NCBI GenBank assembly: GCA_964036315.1
Contig: OZ038492.1
Coordinates: forward strand, 34,948,618 to 35,012,617
Direction of reading: 5' to 3'
Length of the DNA stretch: 64,000 nucleotides
DNA from: Acanthosepion esculentum
Lineage: Eukaryota; Mollusca; Cephalopoda; Sepiida; Sepiidae
Each line of letters starts with the position of its first letter. Within the stretch, counting starts at the first letter, position 1. Positions 49,875 through 60,235 of the stretch are shown in pieces. The position numbers and the translations under genes are program-made. The notes beneath the pieces were generated by a model. The model was not told the DNA's origin. It did not search any database and worked only from the letters and a program-made list of their open reading frames with translations.

Positions 49875-49879
49875 CTAAT

Positions 49880-50760
49880 AAAAATAACCCTGAAATTTAA
49901 ATCAGATAAAGTGAAAAAAATTTTTTAATATGCCAAAAAATATTTTAAAATCATATTGACTTGAAAATATTTTTTAAATATACCAAAAAGTTTTTTTTAA
50001 ATATTTAAAATATTTTTTGTTTAAAGAAAGCTGCTGAAATATAAAAAAAAATACTCTCCAAACAACTGGAAGAAGCAGCAAAGCGTGATTTCTTTGTATC
50101 TCTCTTTAACTTAAAAATACTTTAATAAAAAATATAGTCTGTTTGAAGAAAGTTATAATAAAAATACTTACTGTATAAACAACTGGTACTTTAAAATCTT
50201 AATAACTTGAAATATCTTTAAAATCAGATTAACTTAAAAATATTTTTTAATGTTTAAAAAATTGTTTGTTTAAAAATGATAAAATATAAATGATTATTCT
50301 ACAAAGAAATGGACGAAACCGCAAAGCAGGATCTCTTTTTATCTGTCTTTAACTTAAATATATTTTAATTAAAAAAAAATGTCTGTTTCAAAAAAAGTGA
50401 GAATAAAAATACTTAACTCCTATTTTTAAATCTTATTCAATTAAAATATTTTAAATATAAGATTAACTTAAAAAAAAAACACAACATTGTTAATGTTTGA
50501 AATATTGTTTGTTTAAAGAAAGCTGAAATATATATAATTACTTTAAAACAAGTGGACGAAACGGCAAAGCAGGATCTCTTTGTATCTGTCTTTAACTGAA
50601 AAATATTTTAATTAAAAAATTATCTGTTTGAAGAAAAATAAAATAAAAATACTTACTGTATAAACAACTCGTATTTTTAAATCTTATTCACTTAAATCAG
50701 ATTAACTTAAATCAGATTAACTTAAATCAGATTAACTTAAATCAGATTAACTTAAATCAT
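49880..50760. repeat. ~243-bp tandem repeat, three diverged units
   Basis: The landmark AAAGCGTGATTTCTTTGTAT / AAAGCAGGATCTCTTTTTAT / AAAGCAGGATCTCTTTGTAT occurs at 50081, 50323 and 50566, giving periods of 242 and 243 bp. Each is preceded by TGGACGAA-type sequence and followed by CTTTAACTTAAAAATA, then GTCTGTTTGAAGAAA and AAAAATACTTACTGTATAAA. It is A+T-rich satellite-like DNA. Its right end passes into a 16-bp tandem repeat (ACTTAAATCAGATTA) at 50694-50758, which looks freshly expanded. Confidence 0.85.
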
Positions 50761-51194
50761 GATGCACCGGATGGACGCACATAATACGCATAAAAGACAA
50801 CCAACTGGATATAATAATAATAACACAGATCGTGAACGCCTAACAAAACACGTCGGCCAGTGTTCTTTCTAGAGTTTAACGCATTTAAAGGCGACTAGAT
50901 TTGGATAAACAAAGCGCTCATTATAAAGATTATACATCAACAATAGTTGCGGACTAAATAAAGTTAAAAAAAAGTTATGGAATAAAAAAAAATAAAATCG
51001 AATAATTAATGAACTGATTAAATATTGTCACGTTATAACGTCTTTTCATTATAGAACAAGTTTGAAAGCTGGCAACAATAATTACGGCATTTTATGCAGT
51101 GAAATTAAAATAAATGTGAACATGATATCTATTAAAGAATTCAGTAGATTTATCTTAAACAGATAAGCGATTTATCTAAAAAACAAAGATATGT
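50761..51194. other. No gene recognised
   Basis: A+T-rich with no open frame or family I can identify. Confidence 0.6.
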
Positions 51195-51199
51195 CTTTT

Positions 51200-51265
<66 letters not shown>
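51195..51265. repeat. (CA)n-(TA)n microsatellite
   Basis: (CA)n at 51200-51221 then TA to 51265, ending exactly at the left terminus of the mariner derivative. Confidence 0.9.
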
Positions 51266-51269
<4 letters not shown>

Positions 51270-51805
51270 GAATTAAAAATACTTTTACAATCACTGGGGG
51301 GGGGGTTCCCCACATCAAAACAAGGACAAAAGTCCATATAAACATATGTCCGCAAATCCTACGTTTTTGAATTTTTAAATTTAATGAAAGTTTGCGGTAG
51401 ATGGTGCTGTGTTGCGATAACACTAGGTTACATTTGTCATTCGTGTAAATTTGTGACTAGATAAATGTTTGTAGAAGTGAGTTAACTAAGAAGTGAACCG
51501 TTTATTCATATCATGAGCGGAGATGTGATTTTTACATACGATCGCCCGAATGATAATGGACGCAAGGCTACACGGCTGCATCAGATTACGTTCCCAGACA
51601 TTTGCTGCTGTTTATCGTGGCGTTGATAAGACAGGATCCGTAGCCCCACAGTTTGTAAAAGTATTATTGGATTGTATCTTGGATTGTACAGCCTCTACAG
51701 AAAACGTTTAACTTAATAACTGAAAAACGAAGTATTTGTGGCCATATGTTCTTGTTTCGGTGTGTGGAACCCGCCCCCAAAGTTTGTAAAATTATTTTGA
51801 TACAA

Positions 51806-51808
<3 letters not shown>
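51266..51808. mobile_element. Internally deleted Tc1/mariner derivative (543 bp)
   Basis: The left end (GGGTGAATTAAAAATACTTTT…GGGTTCCCCACATCAAAAC) and right end (CGGTGTGTGGAACCCGCCCC…ATTTTGATACAATCTG) are inverted and match the terminal repeats of 38227-39548. TA lies on each side. Inside, 51420-51600 matches the start of that element's transposase gene (ACATTTGTCATTCGTGTAAA, ATGGACGCAAGGCTACACGG, CTGCATCAGATT). It then stops, so about 0.8 kb of the gene is deleted. Here the gene remnant reads on the plus strand. Confidence 0.8.
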
Positions 51809-51865
<57 letters not shown>

Positions 51866-52387
51866 ATAGGATAAAGAACGAATACGAAACGTTTATCAGT
51901 CTATCATGTGTCATATTTATTAAAGATTCATCGGAGAATGAGATATGGAGAGAAAAAATAAATTCTAGTATTTTTATTTTCTGTTTTTTTTTTTTAAATT
52001 TTCATTGGTTAAGCAGGCTTCATACACATTTGACATGTTAAGCTGCGTTCTTGCGCCTAAGTTATGGCTTTCTGAACTCAAGAAGATATGACGCGTTTCT
52101 CTGAAGCTCCCCAAATTAATCGATTCTAAGCTTAACTAGAATTATGATACTCTTACAGACATAAAGCAACATTAACGTTATGACACGTGGTCAACCGGTG
52201 AAGATCAAACAACACAAAAATACACATACGAGCATTTATTTATCTCCATATCTACTTTGATGAAGCTTCAATATAAGTGGAATATGTAGACTGATAAATA
52301 TTTCGTATTTATTCTCTATCTTGTCATTTGTTCGGATTCCGATCAGTATTAGATCTGTATTTGATCCCAGTTCATAAAGATATATTG
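51809..52387. other. (TA)n-(TG)n array then unrecognised sequence
   Basis: TA 51810-51851, TG to 51866. From 51870 to 52387 there is A+T-rich DNA with a weak GATGAAGCTTCAATATAAGT phrase at 52257 related to 38.1 kb. Nothing coding. Confidence 0.55.
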
Positions 52388-52504
52388 CTCGAATATTCAG
52401 GCCGGTAGATGAAATAAATAAATAAATATACTGTTTAATAAATATGTAAAAACAGAGCATGTAGTCAAATTATATATATATATATGGATATATATATATA
52501 TATA

Positions 52505-52556
<52 letters not shown>
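52388..52556 (+). mobile_element. SINE-C tail fragment broken by (TA)n arrays
   Basis: ATTCAGGCCGGTAGATGAAA, TACTGTTTAATAAATATG and AAAACAGAGCATGTAG match the SINE-C body. At the point where CTTAAATACATGTATC is expected, a (TA)n/(TG)n complex (52471-52553) takes over. Confidence 0.7.
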
Positions 52557-52558
<2 letters not shown>

Positions 52559-52716
52559 AAAGACATTTTTGATATGTTTAACGTTATTTTTATAGATACA
52601 AGTATTTAAGTAAATGTTCTGTTTATAATAAACAATATTAAATACTTGTATCTATAAAAAGAACGTTAAACATATCAAAAATATCTTTAAAATAAATTGT
52701 CGGACTCTGTCCAATT

Positions 52717-52720
<4 letters not shown>
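52557..52720. repeat. Fold-back of the SINE-C tail (about 51-bp arms)
   Basis: AAAGACATTTTTGATATGTT at 52559 onward and its reverse complement ending near 52690 form arms of about 51 bp around a 27-bp loop. The right side continues AATAAATTGTCGGACTCTGT and CCAATTCAA. A (TA)n array follows (52720-52772). Confidence 0.85.
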
Positions 52721-52772
<52 letters not shown>

Positions 52773-52773
<1 letters not shown>

Positions 52774-52999
52774 ATAATTATTAAAAAAAAATATGATTCC
52801 TTCGCTACATAAGAGTTCTCATGTTTCAAAAACAAGAGCCAAACACCTCAATATAATTATTAAAATTAAATTGAATTAAAGTATCAAGTCCTGTTTCATC
52901 CTCAAGCAAAAATATAGGAATAACCAATCTTCACAATTACGCATTTTTATAAGCATGTTCAGTCGCAAAATGAATTACTACGGAAACGGCGGGAGCGAC
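52773..52999. other. No gene recognised
   Basis: A+T-rich lead-in to PLE relic 4. Possibly its eroded upstream coding region, but no RT motif can be read. Confidence 0.4.
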
Positions 53000-54058
53000 A
53001 ATTTTGATAAGGAGTATAAGAGTTAATTTGTATCCACATATCAGTCACCTTCGGAAAGAGGTCAAGCTTCCTCGTAAACTTCCTCGACGTAACTCTAGAC
53101 TTAATGAACTACATATACCTACCTTACAGAAAAAAAAGGTTAACTCCTTGTATGTACATCCTAAGTCAAACCACCCTCCATCTATAATTAAGCATATATC
53201 CACATCAATAGAGAAAAGAATCAGCATGAACTCCGCTAATAAGGAAATATTCCAACAACACAGTAATTTTATAACACAGCCCTAAAAAATAGCGGATACA
53301 AAAACACTAACATAAATTATAGAAACGATAGTACTAACCAGAAGAAAAACAGGAAAATAAAATTCATTTGGTATACCCTTCCATTCAACCAAATGGTTAG
53401 TATTAAGCTAGGACAGAAATTCCTAGCATTAATTGAAAAACACTTTCCTACTAACAGCAGTCTTAGCAAGATCTTTAATAAAAACACCTTAAAATTAAGT
53501 TACAGTTGCACTGAAAATATAGAAAGAATAATAAAAAAACATAATAATAAAATCCGGGAAAAACACGCATGCCAAAACAGCATTAATAAAAATCCTAAAC
53601 TAAAATTAGACAAAAATAATGAAAAATTATGCGATTGTAGAAACCCTGAAGACTGCCCGTTGGAAAATAAATGCCGCACAAAATCTGTGGTATACCAATG
53701 CACTATCTCATCCATTGAGAGTCCTAACACTGAAAGGTTTTACATTGGTTCAACGAAGAATGAGTTTAAAATTAGATAGAGACAACACAAAAGCTCCTTC
53801 AATAATATTAGAAATAGAAATCAGACATATATATCCAAATATTTTTGGCATTTAAAAGAAATGAATAAAGAACCAAAAGTAAAATGGAAAATAATAAATA
53901 GAACAAGAACTTGTAAAACCTGGGATGACCCATGCCCTTTATGCTTATATGAAAAACTACATATTATTAAGGTTCTAAATAATGAAAATTTATTAAACCA
54001 TAGACATGAGTTAACGGTTTTTTGCCGACATCAACAAATTTTCGCATTAAATTATTAG
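53000..54058 (+). mobile_element. PLE relic 4: post-RT region, Cys motif and GIY-YIG, least decayed copy
   Basis: First frame 53004-53285: KLPRRNSRLNELHIPTLQKK, then YVHPKSNHPPSIIKHISTSI. After a shift: KIKFIWYTLPFNQMVSIKLG, HFPTNSSLSKIFNKNTLKLS, YSCTENIERI, then LCDCRNPEDCPLENKCRTKS (a CxC…CPL…C cysteine cluster) and VVYQCTI (the GIY position as VVY). Next ERFYIGSTKNEFKIR, a TAG where Tyr is expected, RQHKSSFNNIRNRNQTYIS, WKIINRTRTCKTW, CPLCLYEKLHIIK and LLNHRHELTVFCRHQQ. Two lesions in 800 bp make it the best candidate for recent loss. Endonuclease at the C-terminus is the canonical PLE order. The RT is missing upstream. Confidence 0.85.
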
Positions 54059-54575
54059 CATAAACATAAATTAAATTTCATAGTCAAATAAAAGGTTTAA
54101 GAGCTAATTTGAAGAGAGGATGTTGTAATCGATGGGAAAAAAACATTTGAAATTCAAGGAGGGCAACTCTACTTTTTCCATGAAAATCAATAAAGTAAAT
54201 AATAATATTTGATTAATATTAATATTGAAAAATTATATATGAGTAGTAGTATCAATAATAATAAAATATACCGTGATAAAATAAAATAAAAATTAAAGTA
54301 TTAATGAAAATAATAAATGCAAATAAAAATAAGTAAATAAGTAAATAAACACATCACTAATAGTATAACTAAAGACTGCACCTAAATTCAAATCCAAAAT
54401 GAAACTACATTTCATTAAAATATTTTAACAACAATAATAATCCACCCTACAATAAAATATCTCGCGATAAACAGAAATATTATAGAAGCGATGCTGACCA
54501 AAAAAATTGCACCTGAAGAATGCAGAACGTGTAAAACTCCGAGTTGTGCAATCAATGTAACATATTATATATTTC

Positions 54576-54579
<4 letters not shown>
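54059..54579. other. No gene recognised; probable PLE 3' untranslated region then A+T-rich DNA
   Basis: It follows the PLE stop without a visible boundary and is rich in AATAAAA phrases. No coding frame. Confidence 0.45.

Positions 54580-54629
<50 letters not shown>
54580..54629. repeat. (TA)n microsatellite
   Basis: 50-bp TA array between PLE-associated DNA and a SINE-B. Confidence 0.9.
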
Positions 54630-54632
<3 letters not shown>

Positions 54633-54714
54633 AGGTAAGAATTCCATTGGTATATAATCCAAATGGATCCTAGTAATATGAAAATATGAGAACTGATCCA
54701 AAAAAGGGCTCGAT

Positions 54715-55028
54715 GTATGTTACCAGTTATGTGCCATGTGTGATACACATTTATGCGATCATATATCTTTCGATACATGAATGACGAGGCAGATTTTTTC
54801 TCGCAGTAGGTTATCATTTTTTTCTGCGGTAGAGCTGTTGCCATCCAAGACTATAGAACCTGGTCTGTCCTGCTACTTACCCATAGCTGGAGGGATGGAG
54901 AAGAAGAGGATTTATACTTTTCCCAAGGGTATTAGCATGTAAGTTAATGTAATGAATTCGACTGGAATTCGAACTCAGCTCTTCGATTCTTAAATCCGGG
55001 CTATTATTCATTACTCCACTTTATTTTA
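54715..55028 (-). mobile_element. SINE-B, full length
   Basis: Minus strand: AAAGTGGAGTAATGAATAAT head, box B GAGTTCGAATTCCAG, TTACATTAACTTACATGCTA, ACCCTTGGGAAAAGTATAAA, CAGACCAGGTTCTATAGTC, CTACTGCGAGAAAAAATCTG, CGTCATTCATGTATCG, CGCATAAATGTGTATCACAC and ATGGCACATAACTGG. All modules are present. Confidence 0.85.
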
Positions 55029-55753
55029 TACAGAGCAATATAGTTAACAATCAAACAAATCCTTTTAACTCATATGGGGAATAGGCTATTTCGGCAGACG
55101 ACAAAAGTGGTCGTCTGTCTTTTCAATGGAATGAAATGAAGTTCAGAGGAAGTGGAGATGTACCAATTAACTGCGAGGAATTGAGATTGGAAGCTAAAGC
55201 GTAAACTTAAAACTTAACTTGCTGAAAACATCTAATACAGAGTTTACACTTTGCACTGTTTCAGTCAGACGCTAGGCACGAGACAGGAGCCAAGAAGCGT
55301 GCTAGTTATCTATCTTAAAAAGAAGGAGTTTTATTAAAAAAAAAAAACAAAATATTAACCTTATGAAGACAAATTGGGTGTATTAGAAGAAAACACAATT
55401 TTTAACTTAAATTTAAAATTAAAGAAGAAATTGAAAAACGAACCCCAAAAATAAATTTAAAAATTATATATATAAAGAAAGGTAAGGGATTAATAGAAGT
55501 AAAGTTAGGTAAATATTCTAAGTAGATGGAAATTTATAAATTATAATTAATATGGTATAAAAGGTTTTAGGGGGGATTCTACTATGAGAATTAGTATTAG
55601 TTTTTGGTTTATTATGTCGACATTTGAAGTGTTAGAGGAGATGGAAATCTGGAAGTGATTTCGAGTACATAATTAAGGCAACATTATCTTGAAATTTTTA
55701 ATGTTATCTGCTGAAATAGCATATTTCCCATATGTGGTAAAAGGAAGTGTTTG

Positions 55754-55757
<4 letters not shown>
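55029..55757. other. No gene recognised
   Basis: A+T-rich; no open frame, SINE box or LINE motif identified. Confidence 0.6.

Positions 55758-55807
<50 letters not shown>
55758..55807. repeat. (TA)n microsatellite
   Basis: TA array whose last TA serves as the left flank of the inverted-repeat element at 55808. Confidence 0.9.
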
Positions 55808-55808
<1 letters not shown>

Positions 55809-56283
55809 CGTAAATCATTCAAACGAAATAAACTGATCCTAAGTGCGAAATTCCTGATAATAACTGTGACATTTACTCTTATTATTGAACAATTTAGTTG
55901 ATGCCACTTTTCTCCAGTACAAGAACGCACATTTTTCAAATTTAAAAAAAATTCAACCACAGCGTTGCGTCTGCACGCTCCAAAATTATTCTAACATTTA
56001 ACAATATCTCATTGCTAAAAAACACTCTTTCGGACCATACTATCTTTCGGAATTTAATAAAAACACACTAAATTGTCTACCTGAAGATGGTCGTTCGGTA
56101 CGACTGAAAGCCCGGCTCGTAGAAAAAATAACACCAGATAAACCCGGAATTTATGAACAAGGATCACACCATTCATTAACAGATTCGAAGTTGATTGTAT
56201 TTTATTAGTAAATATTGTTTGTGAGAGTGATTCTCGCCGTATAATTAGCTTCAGTATTTGTTTTTCGTTTGAATGATTTACGT
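55808..56283. mobile_element. 476-bp TA-flanked inverted-repeat element carrying a hammerhead-like motif
   Basis: The ends are exact inverted copies over at least 21 bp (ACGTAAATCATTCAAACGAA plus one), with TA on both sides (55806-55807 and 56284-56285). There is no transposase frame; the 95-codon minus ORF is low in information. TA flanks fit a Tc1/mariner-type MITE, but the shortness of the repeat and the internal ribozyme-like motif at 56076-56123 are unusual for that class. Confidence 0.65.
56076..56123 (+). ncRNA. Candidate minimal type-I hammerhead ribozyme
   Basis: Layout: UCUAC (56076-56080), CUGAAGA (56081-56087), a 5-bp stem II GGUCG…CGACU (one G·U) with a 7-nt loop, GAAA (56106-56109), a very short stem III (A-GC-CCG-GC-U), then C and GUAGA (56119-56123). 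UCUAC pairs with GUAGA as stem I. One extra U after CUGAAGA departs from the standard core. PLEs and related retroelements are known to carry minimal type-I hammerheads. Activity is not shown; this is a structural reading by eye. Confidence 0.4.
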
Positions 56284-56312
56284 TACATAAATTGATTACG
56301 CACTACAAAATT

Positions 56313-56316
<4 letters not shown>

Positions 56317-56370
<54 letters not shown>

Positions 56371-56939
56371 TGAACATGGAAGTCAACAGTCAAAGGCGAC
56401 AGGCTGTTTCATGCTGGACGCAATCCTCAGGCCGCGAATGCTGAATTTTTCCTCGGCTATTTATATACGTGGTTCAGTGGTGCATTGTGGGTAATCTATT
56501 CTGGCGGTTATTTACGTGAGTGGCTTGTTTATTTATTTTTTGAGGTAAATTTATTTTACTTGTTTTTCATTTTCATTTTGTATTATTTATTCTTTTCGAT
56601 TTTTGATGCTTTATTAACGTAGTAAAAATTGGTGGGGGTTATTTCCTTAGGCCGCTTATTTAATAGTCTGTTTTGATCTGGGAAGATAATTAAAGCGAAT
56701 AATTCGTCCAATGTTTAGATTGCTTGCCGTAGTCAATTCTGTTATTTTGGCAGGTGGGCACTTTTTAATTTATTTATTTGTATTGATTATTTTTATTTCT
56801 TTTTGCTTATTTATGCTTATTTCTATTAGTTCTAACGGTTATTTTAGCGGGAGCGACTTGTTAATTTGTTCATTTATTTATTTGGATTAATTTTTAATAG
56901 TGTTCTATTTATTTATTTATATATTTTGTATATTTTCTG

Positions 56940-56942
<3 letters not shown>
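56317..56942. other. (TA)n array at 56317-56365, then unrecognised sequence
   Basis: 56366-56500 is a G+C-richer patch (AGGCGACAGGCTGTTTCATG, CCTCAGGCCGCGAATGC). Then A+T-rich DNA with two TTTTAGCGGGAGCGACTTG/ATTTTGGCAGGTGGGC-like phrases. No family assigned. Confidence 0.5.
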
Positions 56943-56976
<34 letters not shown>

Positions 56977-57939
56977 CGCTGGCCAATCGGATTCGAGCAT
57001 AGTCGTTTGTTTTGACGGATAGACAACCCCTATTGTCAAGCCTGTTCAGGCAGATTTGAGTTTATTCAACACCTACAATGCCTACACGTGGTTTATACTG
57101 CAACTATACTGACGATACTTCAGTTATTCAGAGCTCTTCATCAGTCGTTATCAGCAGTTTGAACAAGGCCTCAGAACTTGCATCAACTCGCGGTATGATT
57201 TTTTCAGGCACTTTCCAAAGATTACGCACGCTGGAATCGCCTCCGCATGCTGATAACATCAAGGAGTCACCTTCCTGACAAATCGACCATGCGCCCATAA
57301 TATATATAATTGTTAGGATTTCGAACAGACACGTCAAAAAACTTTATATATTAAATGACAGGAGATCTCTATATCTCCTTGAATGTGTTGATATTTTATT
57401 TAAGCGGGATACTTGCCGGTTTTGGCAGTATATTTTAAACTAATTATTTCTGACTTTAAATCTATTAAAATTATTTTAAATTTGAAAAAAAAAGTATTAT
57501 TTTATCATCAATCAACTCTAGCCTAAGAAGAATGTCATTTTTCAAAAATAAGAAAAGAAAAAAAAATGTAAAGAAAGAGAAAAAAAAATCCTTTAAACAC
57601 GGAGAAATCGAAAGATTTTCCCTGTGGTCATTTCTGTTATATTTTAATACACTGAAATGAATATCGCAAAAATGATTGATTATCACAGACAAAAGAAGAA
57701 CTTTGAAAAATATAAAAGTTTATATCTGCACAACTGTAAAATAAAGGGCGCATGCTGAAAATCTAATTTTTAAACGAACTTTTCTTCTTCTCTCGGAACT
57801 ATATAACTTTTCATTTTAAGAATCGAGAAAGAAATAACTCAATTATTCCAACTAAGGATAAATGCTAATGGAGTTTTCTTGAGAAATAAATAAATAAATT
57901 ACAATTCTGTAAGGATAATTATATTCTATAACTTCCGTG
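56943..57939. other. No gene recognised; short (TA)n at 56943-56973
   Basis: 57000-57300 is less A+T-rich, with open frames on both strands (57078-57278 plus; 57128-57337 minus) that I cannot assign. Parts weakly resemble 8.15 kb and 27.43 kb. 57341-57939 is A+T-rich. Confidence 0.45.
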
Positions 57940-58535
57940 TGTCAATGCTGACAGTGGATATTATATCCACTGGTCTATTGCTGTCTGGACAGTGATGGTA
58001 ATAGAAAACGGATTACCTTAATTCCCCATGTATAATACGCATTTTTCTAAAATAATAAGCTAAATTAGGGGTGCGCATTATGCACAGCTACAAAAAATCT
58101 TTAAGTAATTGCCGTTTCATAGGTTACGAAATGACTACTCAACACAAACATACGACAATTTGACACTAACATTCGGCGATTGCGACCCCATAAGGATGTC
58201 AAATACAGTCATATGTACCTAACAAAACTTACAAATGTAAAATAAAATAAGAATTATCATAAAACTAAATTAGAATAATATTATTCTATGTTTAAAACCA
58301 TTTAAAAAAAATAAAAGCAAGAAACGCTGGCCGTAATGAAAATGGAGAGGTACAATTTATAGGGTTTGATTACTAAAAAAGGGATGCGTATTATGTATGT
58401 GTAGAAGCATTATTCCGCACTTTCAGCTCAAATTTTGTGGTTCGTATTATGGATGAAGGCGTATTATACATGGGAAATTGCGGTAAATGTTTATCCAGGC
58501 ATCTTATCCACTACACCACGGGCCTTCATCTACAC
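57940..58535 (-). mobile_element. tRNA-like SINE fragment split by a MITE
   Basis: On the minus strand 58535-58489 reads GGCCCGTGGTGTAGTGGATA AGATGCCTGG, a plausible box A head. The sequence beyond the MITE (58010 down to about 57940, ending in ATCCACTGTCAGCATTGAC) may be its continuation. No box B is seen. The call rests on box A alone. Confidence 0.4.
58016..58483. mobile_element. 468-bp MITE with 25-bp inverted ends and TA flanks
   Basis: Both ends read CC..AATT.CCCATGTATAA into TACGC (22 of 25 positions match) and are flanked by TA (58014-58015, 58484-58485). Subterminal GCGTATTAT/GCGCATTATG-type repeats occur near both ends. TA target and CC start fit the Tc1/mariner/pogo supergroup. 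No transposase frame. Confidence 0.7.
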
Positions 58536-59239
58536 ATATTGTCAATTTAAAAGTGTGTTCACAGAAAGTAATTACGTATTTCACCAATACGATTTATTCA
58601 TCAAATAACCAAATTAGAACGTAACTGCATATTTGTCTAATATGAATTATTAGTCAAATAATCAAATCAGGACCAAATTTGAATCGCAAGAAACTGAGTC
58701 TGGTTCATCATCCGTTCCATCTATCAGTTTATTGTTTTTATTGTATTTCATAATTTAATTGTAAAAAATGCAAAAACGGATACGTGGGTTCTTCATGTAC
58801 TTTCACTTAAGAACCGAACTGTCGACGTTTATTCAGATATGCCAAGATCTCATTCTTGCATGTTTTTTTTTTATAGGTGATGAAAAATGGGTTTGTCAAC
58901 GGAAAATAAAATACAACACTGGTTATCGCAAAATGAGAAACCAGTGTCAACATTCATTCATAAATACCCTTGCTTTGTTTCTGGTAGAATATAAAAGGGC
59001 TCGCCCATTATAAGCTAACTGGAAAATGAAAGGAGCATCACTACTACATCAAACTTCATTTCTTCAGATGTGCAACTGCCTGTTACTGTTTGTTTAGCAA
59101 CAATTTCTTTGTGGTTCCCATTCTTATTAAATGTTTTATATTTTCTCACATAACCTGTCCAATGTATTCTTAGCATTCGTCGATAGAACTACATCACTAT
59201 CAAAGTTAGGATATACGAGTTGTATTCTTCTCTTTCAAC
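58536..59239. other. No gene recognised
   Basis: The open frame 58768-59013 (81 codons) has no recognisable domain and no conserved relative in the window. The remainder is A+T-rich. Confidence 0.5.
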
Positions 59240-59511
59240 ATAATAGGAAGGACGTTCATCAGATTAAAAGATGAAAGAACAATTACAAGTAATGGCAATC
59301 TGATCTACAAAATTAATTGCATGAACTGCTCAACAAGTTATGTGGTCAGGCCTTCAAGATCGTTGGAAGAACGACTGGATAAACATCAAATACTTTGTGA
59401 TAAGTTAATTTCAAATGATAACGAAAAACAAAAATTGGGAAAGAAACTTCAGCGATTGCATTACATGCCATTACAGAAGTTCACAAAATTGACTTCGACC
59501 ATCCGAAAATA
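59240..59511 (+). mobile_element. PLE relic 5: degenerate GIY-YIG endonuclease (type c)
   Basis: The frame from about 59250 reads GNLIYKINCMNCSTSYVVRP then SRSLEERLDKHQ. This fits (G)xIYKI.C..C...YIG...R.L..R...H, the start of the GIY-YIG domain, with YIG changed to YVV and the conserved glutamate/glycine lost. It runs on to KLTSTIRK and a stop at 59510. No RT is visible upstream. It is a third endonuclease subtype, distinct from those at 40 and 54 kb. Confidence 0.6.
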
Positions 59512-59679
59512 AAATTGACGAACCAAAAGCATTTCAATCAAAGAGTAGCTGAACAAATGGTAATAGCAACTACAAAAAATGCCTGCAGTAAGATAGATGC
59601 AGAACGACTCCATCCTGTCTGGACATCTCCGCGCCAAAGAAAAATATGATATCACAAAAAACGGCAATTTATAGAGTAA

Positions 59680-59765
59680 AAAAAACAAATAATAACAAAA
59701 CAAAAGTCATTGAAACAAATCAAGTTCAGTCGACCAATGATGACAATTCCAGAACAACGTAACTA
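59680..59765 (+). mobile_element. PLE relic 2-type fragment
   Basis: AATAATAACAAAACAAAAGTC, ATTGAAACAAATCAAGTTCA and GTCGACCAATGATGAC match 33028-33090 of PLE relic 2 closely. The fragment is about 85 bp, with no further homology on either side. Confidence 0.7.
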
Positions 59766-59778
59766 TAAACAATTTTTT

Positions 59779-60235
59779 CTATCCTCTGCCAGCCGCTATG
59801 ATGGAGAAAGCATTACCTCGAACCGTCGCCAGTGAGACACGCTGCAAGAGCCACTCCGTTTCGCGAGGCTCGTTCCTTAATCGAGACGCAATCGCGCCAA
59901 TCCTCCGAAGGAACACCATCGAACGAGGGCCAATAACCCCTGAAGTTTCCACTGCCACAGGAGTAAAAAAAAAATCTATCAGCAAGAGAAGAATATTTAG
60001 CTATTTTTTTTTATCTCTGCGTCTCGGGCGACGAACCCCGGCTCAATCCTGGACCTGATCAAATTACCGACCGAAAATGTATCTGCACAGGTCGCATCCC
60101 AAATCAACGACTTACCCATTTTAAAAGGGAAGATGGTAATGCCATCCGGCCGCTCTCCATCACAACGGTCGAGGGCCTACGGGTTCGATTTGGGAAGGGA
60201 ACCCAGCTGCATCCAAACCTCTTTTGATGATGTCG
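59779..60235 (-). mobile_element. LINE-L C-terminal region, frameshifted
   Basis: The minus strand gives RPDGITIFPFKMGKSLIWDA, TCADTFSVGNLIRSRIEPG, a KYSSLADRFFF-like block across A/T homopolymers, and then TPVAVETSGVIGPRSMVFLR, RIGAIASRLRNEPRETEWLL and QRVSLATVRGNAFSIIA. These are the RPDG…WD.T..DT, PVAVET.G and QR.S...QRGN.. blocks that close the polymerase ORF in a widespread animal LINE group. The shifts fall in the two homopolymer runs near 59970 and 60005. The rest of the element is absent. Confidence 0.7.
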
